NCBI GenBank assembly: GCA_902728285.1
Contig: CACVBU010001379.1
Coordinates: 393,978 to 457,977, forward strand
DNA: 64,000 nt
From: Clytia hemisphaerica
Taxonomy: Eukaryota > Cnidaria > Hydrozoa > Leptothecata > Clytiidae
Reading direction: 5' to 3'
The position numbers and the translations under genes were made by a program. Shown here piece by piece: positions 44,111 to 54,045 of this stretch. Below the pieces are notes generated by a model. The model did no database searches, had not been told where the DNA came from, and saw only the letters and a list, made by a program, of their open reading frames with translations. Positions within the stretch are counted from its first letter, which is position 1, and each line of letters opens with the position of its first letter.

Positions 44111-45519
44111 ATTTATTGTCGACTCAAAAAAATTGTCCTCATTTTGTTTCAAAACTTACTTCCGCCTTCTTCTGCTTCTGTGTAGTTTCGAATGTTTTTA
44201 TTCGAAAATCTAATTCGAACGTTAGATTCGAACAAAAACATTCGATAACTTCCCGCTGAAAATATTCACACAAAAACAAAACTTTTCGATCATTTTCGAT
44301 CCAGAAGTTTTGTTTTGAAAAGTTGCAGATTTTTCAGAGATGTATTTGAAAGTTTCTAGATTGATAATTCAAAATGCAGATGATGTACAGTATTGTTTCG
44401 ATGGAGAAGAAACCCTCCATCATTGGATTAATCAGATTGATAACATTCAGTCATTTTCTATTTTTTTGTTTCGATGACATATGGCCATGGGAAAGAATAG
44501 CAGAGGAAAGGAGTCCCACGATGGAAATGTATACTTGTAATAATGGTTAAAGAACAACATTTTTTCAACAGAAAAACAATTTGGATACTTTCTTGATTAT
44601 CGTCAAGCTCTAAATGTTTCGAATTTCAGAAGGAAGATGTAATGATTGTTGAGTTGAAAAGATAAGGACGTACGTTGTTGTCGAGAACGAGAATTAGGAG
44701 AGAACTTTTATAAAAATCACTCGTCATTTGGTTTAATACAAGACATTACACTTTCCTTGTTATGTTATGAGAAATTTTATTGGCCAACATTCAAGAATCT
44801 CAAGTTATTTCGTATGCATTGATAAAAAACTGTTTGGTTACCACACGGACAAATTTGCCAAAAGTTGGAAATATTTGGGTGGTGTCAAGTAGTTTTATAA
44901 TTTCTTAGTTCATCAGATTTGATTTTAGTGTCTTTTATGGAAGAACTCCAAAGTAAAAGTTAATCTGAACATATTTTTGTTGCGTTTTTCCCTTTGATTC
45001 CCAAGTCAGTTTCTCCAAAAGTCAGTTCTTTTCGGCTGTTTTGTTTTGATTTTTCTCCCGCCGCTTACCCAGTCCCCCAAAAGTCAACGCGGTCATATTT
45101 CCAGACTAAAGAAATATGAAATATCGCAAATATCTCGATGCTCTCGACCAATCAAAACGCTGATATTTTTTTGGGTCGGCAATAAAAGTAAAAAATATTT
45201 GTGACTCTTGCGTGTGAGTTCGTGAGTTCTGTCTCAGATATGTTCAATTCTCTGTTCCAAATCGATCGAGAGCCGCGAATACATAACAGTAAGGGCCTCA
45301 ACAAACTGAAGGATATATGTACGGCGCAATGGATTCATGGAGGAGTACACCACGTTTTTCGGCAAGCATTAAAGCCAAACGTTTATAGAAGAATTGGCAC
45401 TCTTTCCCCATGCCTCCGTTCGTTGAAAACACCAGTGGGGTAAAGGTACCATACTCAACATTGTTGACGTTCTCTCGTTATAGTGTCTCTTTTTCTCGGA
45501 TTCGTTCCGTTGAAAGCAC
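44111..45519. other. Non-coding, nothing recognised
   Basis: No supported exon. Several TTCGAAC and TTTTCGATC words occur near 44,190-44,320. An open plus-strand stretch at 45,201-45,443 starts with GTG and matches nothing I know. Confidence 0.35.
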
Positions 45520-45714
45520 TTACTGAGCGCCTATATCGAAAAATGCTCTTTGGCCAGGTGTCCAGAACCCAGTTGCACTTATTATGTCGAGTCGAGCTCC
45601 TTCAGACGTGTTTTTAGTCTTGTATGCGAATTCCTCACCTTTGATGGTAATTAAGACACCATTAATTTGCGTTTTTTGAACTTGGTTCAATTTGTCCTGA
45701 CCTTTTGCATGCAT
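45520..45714 (-). pseudogene. Fragment of a mobile-element nuclease-like protein
   Basis: The translation contains a GARLDIISATGFWTPGQRAFFDI stretch, here quoted in parts: ARLDIISATGFW and QRAFFDI. It resembles a conserved block of proteins common in coral and hydroid mobile elements, where an acidic residue before FW and an FFDVRV strand suggest a PD-(D/E)XK nuclease fold. Only about 60 residues remain and it ends abruptly. Confidence 0.4.
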
Positions 45715-46149
45715 GTATGTGGTTCTAGATTTCAGTTCTTAGCAGAGTTGGAAGGACTAAGGACCTAATTCATCGTCCTTGATAACCTCGAAACCTCTGA
45801 ACCATTTTAAACATTCAAAAGATCCCTGCAGTCCAGGTTTTCGCCTTGCTAATACAATTCATTTCAGGAATTCATTTTTGGAATTTTTTGAAACAACATT
45901 CGGTGATTATTGTTCTCCATTTGGTTCAGGTTCCATGAGACTAAGAGGATCTCTATAGTTTTTAAAATAGTATTTTTTCAGTTTGGTAGCTGAAGGTCTC
46001 ATCAGTAAAGTGGCAGAAAGGAAAGGTGGTTAATTCATTTTCTTTTCTTTTTTTGTTGTTGTTGTGGGTGGCACAGTGGGTGTTGTGGACGACTCAATGG
46101 GTGCGGAGTCATTTAATGAAAGTCGACAAAAGACGACGTTGGTTCTGAA

Positions 46150-47235
46150 TGTTTCATGAAACTTTAAGCGACAAAGACACCATGTCCAAAAGCTGACGTA
46201 GAAGAAGTAGAAGATGAATTTTTATTCAATAAATGGTGCTGAAAACATCAAACTCAATCAGGTTATTCCATTTTTTAGAAATGAATTACAAAATTATTAC
46301 TAATTTACTCATAGAATACTAGAGGATAAGTCGATTACTATAAAAACCTTAAACAATGTCAACAAATGAGAGTATAATTCCTCATTTAATAAGTAGAATT
46401 TTTCTCCGTGCTGCCATCAAAGTACGGTTAGTTTACTTGTCTTCGGATTTAGAGCTCTTTTAGTTACAGCTAGGCGCTCACAAGGTAAGTCTAACTTTCC
46501 TTGTTCCTCATCTGTCGGTGAATTTGATTCCATCTCGTGGAGTATTCTTTCTTTCTTGAACTTGTGCTCGATGGGTTATTTCTGAGCAACTTCACCCGTA
46601 TGTGAAAATGATTGACCAAATGATTTGAAAGTACTTGTTGTATTTTTTTCTTTCTTGAATTTGTGCTCGATGAGCGGTTCCTGAACGAAACGGTAGATTC
46701 TTCCGAAACGAACCCAACTTCATTCTTGTTTGCCAATGATTTGAAGGAACTTGTTTCATACGTTGTTTCACCCCCAAAGACATGACGTTGTTGGTTAGAA
46801 GTGTTTTTGAAGACTTGGTCAGCAATAAAGACACAATGTCCAAAAGCTGACCTTCTTGAATATCTTCTTCCTCCATCATCGTACATAATCTAGATTCAAA
46901 GAGTAAATTAATTTTTTTTAGTGAAAGGTACTGAAAACGCTAAACTGGATCAGACGATTCCATCCTTTTCAAACAAATTAACAAATCATTTATACTAATG
47001 AAATATTAGACGACTAGTAAAAACTTGAAACAATGTCACCAAATGACTACAGAATTCTCCATGTCTGTATTTTCCAAAAATTTCAATTGCACTTGTACAA
47101 CAATGACACGCAGAAAAAAACTTTATACTTGACACTACCACTAGCAGTGACATTACTTATAATAACACTGATATTTAAAAGAAAACTAATGATCGTCTTC
47201 CTCCATGCTGCCATCAAAATATGATTAGCTTACTT
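46150..47235. repeat. Old tandem duplication, about 0.7-kb spacing
   Basis: 46,157-46,440 and 46,828-47,235 share ordered blocks: ATGTCCAAAAGCTGAC, then GGTRCTGAAAAC-type, AACAATGTCA-CAAATGA and GCTGCCATCAAARTA. The second copy has extra sequence. Within the interval a minus-strand frame (46,491-46,886) contains an internal repeat around SSTNSRKKK and SSTSSRKK. It may be a decayed gene, but I recognise no family. Confidence 0.45.
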
Positions 47236-47474
47236 TTTGTTCGACTAAGTTCAGCCTAAGTATCTTCCTTTGCCACTACGTGCTGGATGTTAAATCCTTT
47301 TCTCTCCAACGCCAAAAAAAATGAACGCATGGTGATGATTATTACTGTTTTCGCCTGTGTAGGCTAGAAAGGTAATTGAAAATGTGTCAAAGGCTGAGTG
47401 TTGTGTAATAGAACTTATGTTACGAATCTACGAATCTTGAAAAAAATTAGCTGGGGGTTATTTTCCTTAGCCCC

Positions 47475-47550
47475 CCCCCCCTGAAAAATGCTGGGGGCTG
47501 GAACCCTCTGCACACTATGGTTATCCACTGCGCCAACTGGCCTTAGGTTA
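47475..47550 (-). repeat. tRNA-like sequence (SINE relic)
   Basis: On the minus strand AGTTGGCGCAGTGGATAACC resembles an A box and GGGTTCCAGCCCCC a B box, at shortened spacing. No cloverleaf forms. Likely a SINE or tRNA relic next to a C-run. Confidence 0.35.
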
Positions 47551-48229
47551 CATTAATTGGGAAATATTTTATTCTATGTATAAATGGCGAAGGCCCCTTA
47601 AATGGATTATTTTCAGAAGGAGAAAGTTTATGAATAATGGAATATTAGGAAAATATAGTAGAGAGAAATGTTCTCACGTTGACAGGCGATTGTCGAATAA
47701 TAAACAGTTGACGAGTGTGCAGCAACAGCAGCGAATAACGATATCAAAGAAAAATGTATAAAAACGACTGTATAAAAACGATTAGATTAGGTTATTTGTA
47801 AATGAATCAAATTTTTCCACTAGCTTTGGGTGCTCTTTACAGGCTTTTTGATAAGCTTACTTTGTTGTTCCATTTTGAGCTTTTTCTCGTAAACTTCACC
47901 CTCGATCACCTTTTTTTCATCGTTCAGTGACAGTGAGTTTTGAAAAATCGAGGCTTACCTGTTCGCCATTCTCAAGGATTGGGTATATTTCAATAAGATT
48001 TTTGACGGATATATGTGATCCTTAATCAGTTTTGCACGTTGATCGTGCAGGGTAAGCTCCAAACGAGTCGCAATAAGCTCAGTCTTTCTTTTTGCTTTTT
48101 GAGTTTCAATATGCTTTGAAACCGAATGTTAATCTTCTCCAGCAGGGATATTTGGGAGATCAATCCCCAAAGTTTTTTTGGATTTCTTCAGCATCACGAA
48201 ATAATAACAAAAGAGAGATATGTTACAAA

Positions 48230-48343
48230 CTATCTTCATTTTTCTCCAAGCCACTAAATCATGATTCAAAATAAATAAACAACACAAAAATTTGATTCAA
48301 ATTTTTGTGTTGTTTATTTATTTTGAAAAAGATATGTTACAAA
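48230..48343. mobile_element. Hairpin insertion with 13-bp duplication
   Basis: Copy A has GATATGTTACAAA at 48,217-48,229 and again at 48,331-48,343, while copy B has it once. The inserted 101 bp contains a near-perfect 29-bp hairpin (48,265-48,327; stem TTCAAAATAAATAAACAACA). The empty site in copy B proves the insertion. Confidence 0.75.
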
Positions 48344-48425
48344 AACAGAGGTACAAAAACACTAAAGACTATGTATTTACAAGAGTAGGAAAGTATATTT
48401 ACAAAAAACAGAGCAATAAAAAACA

Positions 48426-48680
48426 CTAAACACTTTCATCGTACGAGGACACAACAATTACTACTTCGTCATCTACAAAGTTTTGTGGTGAGCAATATCC
48501 ATCATCGTCAGATTTGTCGTCTGATATTATAATGGGTGGTACTATTGGCATGTCTTCCAAAAAATTGTCCAAGATCAAATTGTTTATAATCATCTCATCC
48601 AGCACGTGGTCCACAAAATGTTCGTACATTTGAAATACATGATCCAAATCGATATCAATTATGGCAAATGGAAACGTCAA
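48426..48680 (-). pseudogene. Acidic C-terminal relic, copy A
   Basis: An 84-residue frame with a DIDLDHVFQMYEHFVD start and an acidic SDDKSDDDGYCSP tail. It is repeated in copy B at 54,719-54,970 with small differences (SSDESDDDGYCSPENF). Position after the DDE-like relic on the minus strand fits the acidic segment that follows the DDE-like region in the 58-kb gene. No function is assigned. Confidence 0.4.
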
Positions 48681-49180
48681 GTCTAGAATGAAATCACCTA
48701 ATAGTTAATAAATAATCTAGTCTGAATTAAACTAGTTCACGCTCGATCATCTTCTTTTTATCGGTTAGTTGGCTGATAGTGAGTTTCGAGACACTCTGAC
48801 GCTTCCATAAGGTCTGTTTCAACCAGTTTGTTCTTCTCCGTCAAATCTTCGATGATAAAACTCGATTCTGAAAGCTTCTGACAAGGGATATCGTGCGATA
48901 AATCTTCCATTGAGGTGTCATCAGAGCTTGCTTTAGGGAAGGTTCTGGGTGTTTGATCAGTCTCAAGGGCACGATGGATGATCGAGTTTGTATAAAGAAA
49001 TTAAAGATTTTAGTTTGAAGGTTTTTGCAAAGTTCATAGTTATGAATTTTTAGCCTTGAATCGTCCGTAAGAATCAAGAAAGAATTCACCAACACAAAAA
49101 TATCAAACTTATGAACAATTTGAATAAATCCGTTTTTCAGAAATCTTAGTTGGTTCGTCAACGATCCCAATCAAAAATAG

Positions 49181-49483
49181 TCATGCTTTCGTGAGTCTAA
49201 AAATTAAGGGTGATACTTTTCTCCACTGGTCGAGTGACTGAGGCTCATATTTCACAAGGAGTGTAAAGTTTTCGGAAAAATCAATATCAATATAAGCTGC
49301 GTTAAATAGTTCATTAAACTCTTTGGTCAGGATCCGCTTTACTAACCGTTTATCAATGAAGTCAAGGATTGCTCTCATATAAAGATATTTTTTCACAGTT
49401 TTCAGTTTGTGTTTCAGTTCACCTTTTTTTGCTTTAGAAGGTAGACACCAACTGGTGTTATACTTTAATTGATTGAGTGCCAA
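49181..49483 (-). pseudogene. Transposase-like relic (DIDFSEN block), copy A
   Basis: The 100-residue frame carries GELKHKLKTVKKYLYMRAIL, FIDKRLVKRIL and YIDIDFSENFTLLVKYEPQS. These match GEIKEHLKTV, FMDKMLIHFI and DLDIDFSENLTLPVKYQAQS of the gene at 58-63 kb. The aspartate of DIDFSEN is a candidate first catalytic Asp. The frame stops right after the block, and downstream motifs are not readable in one frame. Confidence 0.7.
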
Positions 49484-50300
49484 AAATTAAAAAAATGTGA
49501 GACATAAAATTTCACCTATATTTCCCTTGTGTAAGCCACATTTTTGCCCACTTAACAAATTGTAAGTCTCAAATAAAAAATGTAAAAAAATTTCTTGGAA
49601 GGGTAAGCCACATGACCAGTATGTAATGAATAGCTAATTTCCTCAGCTTAACCATCAAAGCAATCCTAAGTGTAAGCCACATAATGTTCTCAAGTTATGG
49701 TCAATTTAGTGGCGGGCAGTAAAAAAGTCACAAAAAGGGGTTCATTTTTGATTGGGATCCAACCCAAATGCTATTAAGACTCCAATGACAAATAGACATC
49801 GGCGTTTCCCTCTAGTTTTTTAAGAAATTTATGATTGTCATGAAGAGAAGGTGATCTATATTCTCTGCCATTGTTGTAGCGGTACATCTTGGTGCTAAAA
49901 ATGAAAATTGAGATTGCAGAGATTGTCGGTACTCTAATAGAAATTAGATCTTGTATAGAGGGATCCTCAAGTTGTGAATTATTTTTCTCGAGCAAGGAAT
50001 GAGTAGTAGAAAGAGGTAGATATGAATTCTTGAGTGTTGAAATGTGTTAGGAGTAGAGATTATACTCAATGAAATGCGTGACTTTAAAGATTGGAAAGAT
50101 TCAGTGGTAGGCTTAGGTTTGGAGAACGTACGGTCCAGAGATAAAAAGTCTAGTCATGTGGGTTTGTGTTGGAACGTTGGAATAGTGTTATAGTGATAAT
50201 AGTATACGAAATGATAGAATTGTTTTAAATTTAGCTGGAATGTTATTGTTATTATAATTTAGTGTTTCAAGTGTTAAACTTTTAAAAATAGAGAATCATT

Positions 50301-50592
50301 CCGGGGGGGGTACTAGGGCAAGATGGGTTACGGGGATGCTCCGCTGGTCAGGGTACCTACCTTTTTTAACATTCACGAGTCCCAGGTAGGGTCGCAAAAA
50401 CACCAAAATAGAAAAATCAGTCCCTCGTAGGGTGCCTATTTTTGGAAAATTTGGGGAAAAAGTAGAAAATTTTGGAATTTCAGTCCCATTCAGGGTCACT
50501 TTTTTCGCAAATTTCAAGTCCCACGTAGGGTCCATTTTTCGAACCTCAGCGGAGCACCCCCGTCGGTCGACAAGGGTAGTACCCCCCCCGGG
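50301..50592. mobile_element. Poly-G ended MITE, 8-bp target duplication (hAT-like)
   Basis: GAATCATT occurs at 50,293-50,300 and 50,593-50,600, while copy B (near 56,648) has a single GAATCATT, so this is a proven insertion of 292 bp. The ends are CCGGGGGGGGTACTAGGG and TAGTACCCCCCCCGG. An 8-bp duplication suggests hAT. Relatives are at 15.7-16.5 kb and 31.7 kb. The interior has repeated GTAGGGTC-type words. Confidence 0.85.
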
Positions 50593-50852
50593 GAATCATT
50601 TGCGTTCTTTCAGCGTGTTAAAAAAAGGTGAGGGAGTGGTCGTCAGATTTTCTTTGGAGGTAGATTGTGGTGTGTAAATGCTGGATTTGGTATTGGTCTG
50701 ACTGGGGGTTGCCATAGTATCTATTTCTGGTGTTCGCTGGTCAATGGTGGTTCGGACTGTCATTTTCTAGGATTGTTGCAATTTGAGATTGTGGGTTCTT
50801 GTATAGTGTTTTGGATTTCGTCTTTTGCGTGTTGGTTGTTGAGTGGTGGCTG

Positions 50853-51213
50853 CAATGCCGGACAAAAGGTTGTAGACAAATGAAATTTCAGTGAAAAATG
50901 ATGAGAAATAGAGCATAATGACTCTTCAATGTGTCTGAAAGGGATGGAAGTTAAGAAAAACACTTTTGAAGTCGTTGCATTGCTTTTGAATTGCTTTTGA
51001 GGGAACCACAAGCAAAAAACCAGCGTTTTGATACTGGTGTAAACCAGTTAATCAAGCCCTTGTGGTTTGCCCTTGAGGTTAGACTTTCAAAGACTTTGAA
51101 CAGCTTTGGATAGGTTTGGAAAGCACCCAGAGCCTCTTGGGAACTTGTCTTTGATCGATATTGAAGTATTTAGCAAATATTGCAGAAGTCTACAAACCTT
51201 TTGTCCAGCATTG
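50853..51213. mobile_element. MITE with 2-bp TG duplication
   Basis: Copy B reads straight across (GGCTGAGGG, about 56,910). Here 361 bp with ends CAATGCCGGACAAAAGGTT and AACCTTTTGTCCAGCATTG intervenes, bordered by TG on both sides (50,851-50,852 and 51,214-51,215). A 2-bp non-TA duplication with CAATG ends does not fit Tc1/mariner. The superfamily is unclear. Confidence 0.8.
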
Positions 51214-51735
51214 TGAGGGTTGCTATATTGAGCCATGTATTGTCGATTTTTGTTTTTTTCTGAGGATTGTGTGGTATGGATCTTCGTTTAAGTGGGTATT
51301 GTCATGGCTCCCTTCTCCTTTCTTTTGAAGTAGATTGTGGTTGTGGTAGATTGTGGATGTATTGGTTCTTTATACGAGGCTGTCTCCTCTTCGTTTTGAA
51401 TTGGATTTGGATTTGGATTTGGATTGGGGTTTGATTTGGGATGGACAAGTTTGGCCTTCTTTATGCAAATAAAATTTTTAATTGCTTCTACTCCATTTTT
51501 AAGATTCAGTACCAGATGTTTGATCTCTTCATTTGATTTCTTAAAAAATAAGTTAGCTCGTTGGTCCCAGCATGAAGTTAAAAACGACGCGGACTTCATG
51601 GTCGGATTTGTTTTCGGTTTTATAGTACTCTCCTTCAGGTTGCTAAATTGATTGAAGTAGCGTAGCGATCGTAAAAATGACTCAGTATGAAATTAAACAT
51701 GTTACAAAGGTGAGGCTCTGACCTGCCAAACTTAC

Positions 51736-52049
51736 CTGCATGGAAGTGCAAGTCTTCGACACAACAAGCAAAAGAGCTCAACAATACTAGTGTGAATGTA
51801 GGCTGGCCTAGGCAAAATCACCTCATCGCCAAGCCCAAGCATGGCAGCAATCCTTAGCATATCCCTCTTTCGGAATCTGCAGTCCACCCAGCATTCTTTA
51901 TCACTCCACAAGTCGAAATTGAAGTTTCCCCACCTAGCACCATAGTCCTTATCAACTGCACCTACAAAATTTACCTCTGTAACATCAGCCAGCATGAGGT
52001 ATTCTTCATCAGAAATAACTCCATTTACATATGCATCTCTTCCAGCCAT
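51736..52049 (-). CDS. Exon with PIF/Harbinger-like transposase N-terminus
   Basis: Starts MAGRDAYVNG and contains ARWGNFNFDLWSDKECW, CRFRKRDMLRIAAML and ELFCLLCRRLALPCR, the helical N-terminal signature of HARBI1-like and PIF/Harbinger nucleases (the part before the DDE domain). It ends at a strong donor (GCAG followed by GTAAGT), phase 2. No downstream DDE exon was found on the minus strand below it; copy A of the other transposon begins about 300 bp away and may have cut the gene. It could be a domesticated gene fragment or a truncated element. Confidence 0.55.
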
Positions 52050-52878
52050 GATAACCTAATTAAAACTTTTCACTTACTGCTTTCAAAGTCGAAAGAATAA
52101 AGTCTCAAAGAAGAGGGAGGGAGGGTAAACAACTTGCTCTCAATGGGGTCACCCTGCGTGTTGCCTTCGGATCATAGAATTTCGACACCACCGAGGACGA
52201 AGAGTCTGGACGGCGTATTATAGCAATTCGAGGCAAGTGTTGCTATTGAGGGGCAGATGACTTTTACGTTGTGTAAGAATGCTTCACGGTTGAAATCCCG
52301 GTAAAATGTGTAAAATGGGAATAACTCGCGAAAAAAATAGATTGTCAAAAAAATGAAACTGAAGTTGAGAAATGTTTGAATGATCTTTTTTTGTGACCTT
52401 TTGTGACTCTATCTCAAGAAATTATTTAAGGTCAAAGTATTAGGTTTGTGACACCTTGGCCAGGTGTTCTTCTTTAATTTTAACCCGTTATTCAAAAGTC
52501 TCTTAAAGGCGGAGATCTCTTAAAGGCGGAGATCTCTAATTAGCGGATACCTCTAATTAGCGGATACTAATATGACTCCCTGATGTTGTCCGTTGATTAG
52601 AGTCTCCACTGTAATTTATCTGCTACTTATTTCTTCTTTTTATCAGGCCTGCAAAAATTTGATCAAGAATTTTGAATGAAAATCATGGCATTCCTAATCT
52701 AAGGTCTAGCAAACTTCTTTCTAAATTGAAAAACCAGCTAAAGTGAATGAAACGGAACCAGTGCATTGTTTTGTTTAGCAAGTTGAAGAGTTTTCGTGGG
52801 GATTTATATTTTTGGAGTGACACCATAAGATAAAGTTAAAATAAAATTATTTACTTATTTGATGATTTTTAGAAGTTT
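52050..52878. other. Non-coding, nothing recognised
   Basis: Short direct repeats TCTTAAAGGCGGAGATCTCT and CTCTAATTAGCGGATA near 52,500-52,570. No exon supported. Confidence 0.35.
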
Positions 52879-53135
52879 TCATTCCCTTAATTCCGTGGAT
52901 GGGAAACGATGTCCATTCGGGAATTGATGATTTGAAGCGACGATCGTTTGACCATGATGATGGTTGTTAGTCTTTCTCAATATCTTTTCAACAAATTTTT
53001 GTTCGAGCAGAACATTTTCGTTGTTCAATTTTTGCAAATCTGCTTTTTGTCTTTTCATTAAAATATTGGCTTTGTTGATGTTATGTTCATCATATTGGTC
53101 TTTTCGTCGTTTGTTTCTTGGACAGAGGCCAGCAT
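52879..53135 (-). CDS. Possible terminal exon with basic region and coiled coil
   Basis: Opens after a plausible acceptor (CTCATAG) and runs 85 codons to TGA. It reads CPRNKRRKDQYDEHNINK, then MKRQKADLQKLNNENVLLEQ and KFVEKILRK: a basic stretch followed by a leucine-bearing heptad pattern, as in bZIP-type proteins. A canonical N-x7-R basic signature is not clear. No upstream exon was found, and it may be a coil without DNA binding. Confidence 0.35.
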
Positions 53136-54045
53136 CTATGAGATGAGAATATATTATATATTTAGGAACAACTAGACGGTACCCGTCGTCGCAAACGCCG
53201 GTTAAGTGATTTAGATATCGTCTAGATCATTCGATATAGCTGACATTATAAGATGTTGACAAAAATAGATACCTCCACGTTGCTCTTCAACTATGTATGG
53301 CTGACATCAAATTTCATTTCCCAATTTCCATTGACGTTTCTGGTTATTTGAATATTTTTCTTATTATTTTTACTGAAAATGAAAAGAGCATATAGCGTAT
53401 GACATTAATTAAATCAACACAAATATTTGTTTTCTTCTCGATCCCTAGTCGTCATCCATTAATAATAGCAGTCACCATTATTCGTCATGAATTTCCGAAA
53501 TAACAGAACGTGATGCCGAAAATTTTACCTAGTTCATCATCTAGCTTGCTCTATAATTTTATAACTGGCATAAATTTATGGAACCAGAAAATAACACAAC
53601 ATTGATTTAAAATTTTAATCACTTATTTTCTTTGTTCAATATTTACATAATGATAATGCAGTAATCTAATATAAATATCTTAAAATAACAGAACAGATTA
53701 AAAGACCAGATTTAAAGGTTTATTTCCTCAGACAAAACTTTGTCATCACTGGAAATACTGAATAGAATGAACTAAATTTTATTTGAAATATTCAAGAAAT
53801 CTTATTCATCACTGGCTTCAGAGCTTTCTAATCTCAAAACGAATTAAATAAATTAAAGATCACAATGATAAATACACAAAATAAAAAAATAATGTATACT
53901 TTTTAAAAGGGCCTTAAATTCTATAAGGCGATCGAAAAAGTGATTAAAAGACTGAATTGAACAAAGTGCTAAAAAAACTGAAACTTATGCTCACAAATCA
54001 AAGCTACTATCTTACGATTTTCCTCAAGAAATACACAATCATCAC
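53136..54045. other. Non-coding, AT-rich
   Basis: No exon or repeat supported. If the exon at 52,879-53,135 is real, its upstream intron lies here. Confidence 0.35.

Larger units (their letters stand above)
47646..51424 (-). mobile_element. Degenerate transposon copy A (direct duplicate of 54.0-57.1 kb)
   Basis: From TAGGAAAATATAGTAGAG to a (GGATTT)n run, this segment aligns almost base for base with 54,046-57,117 in the same orientation. Compared with that copy it has three extra insertions (48,230-48,343; 50,301-50,592; 50,853-51,213) and lacks about 110 bp near 50,285. Its minus-strand relics match the transposase-like gene at 58-63 kb. No intact frame remains. Confidence 0.8.

Noticed and set aside
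46491..46886. 131-residue minus-strand gene
   Set aside because: Two overlapping frames are open, it contains internal duplication and no known domain; kept only as a repeat region.
51288..51599. 103-residue frame with a NPNPNP run
   Set aside because: Low-complexity translation of a GGATTT run at the end of transposon copy A.
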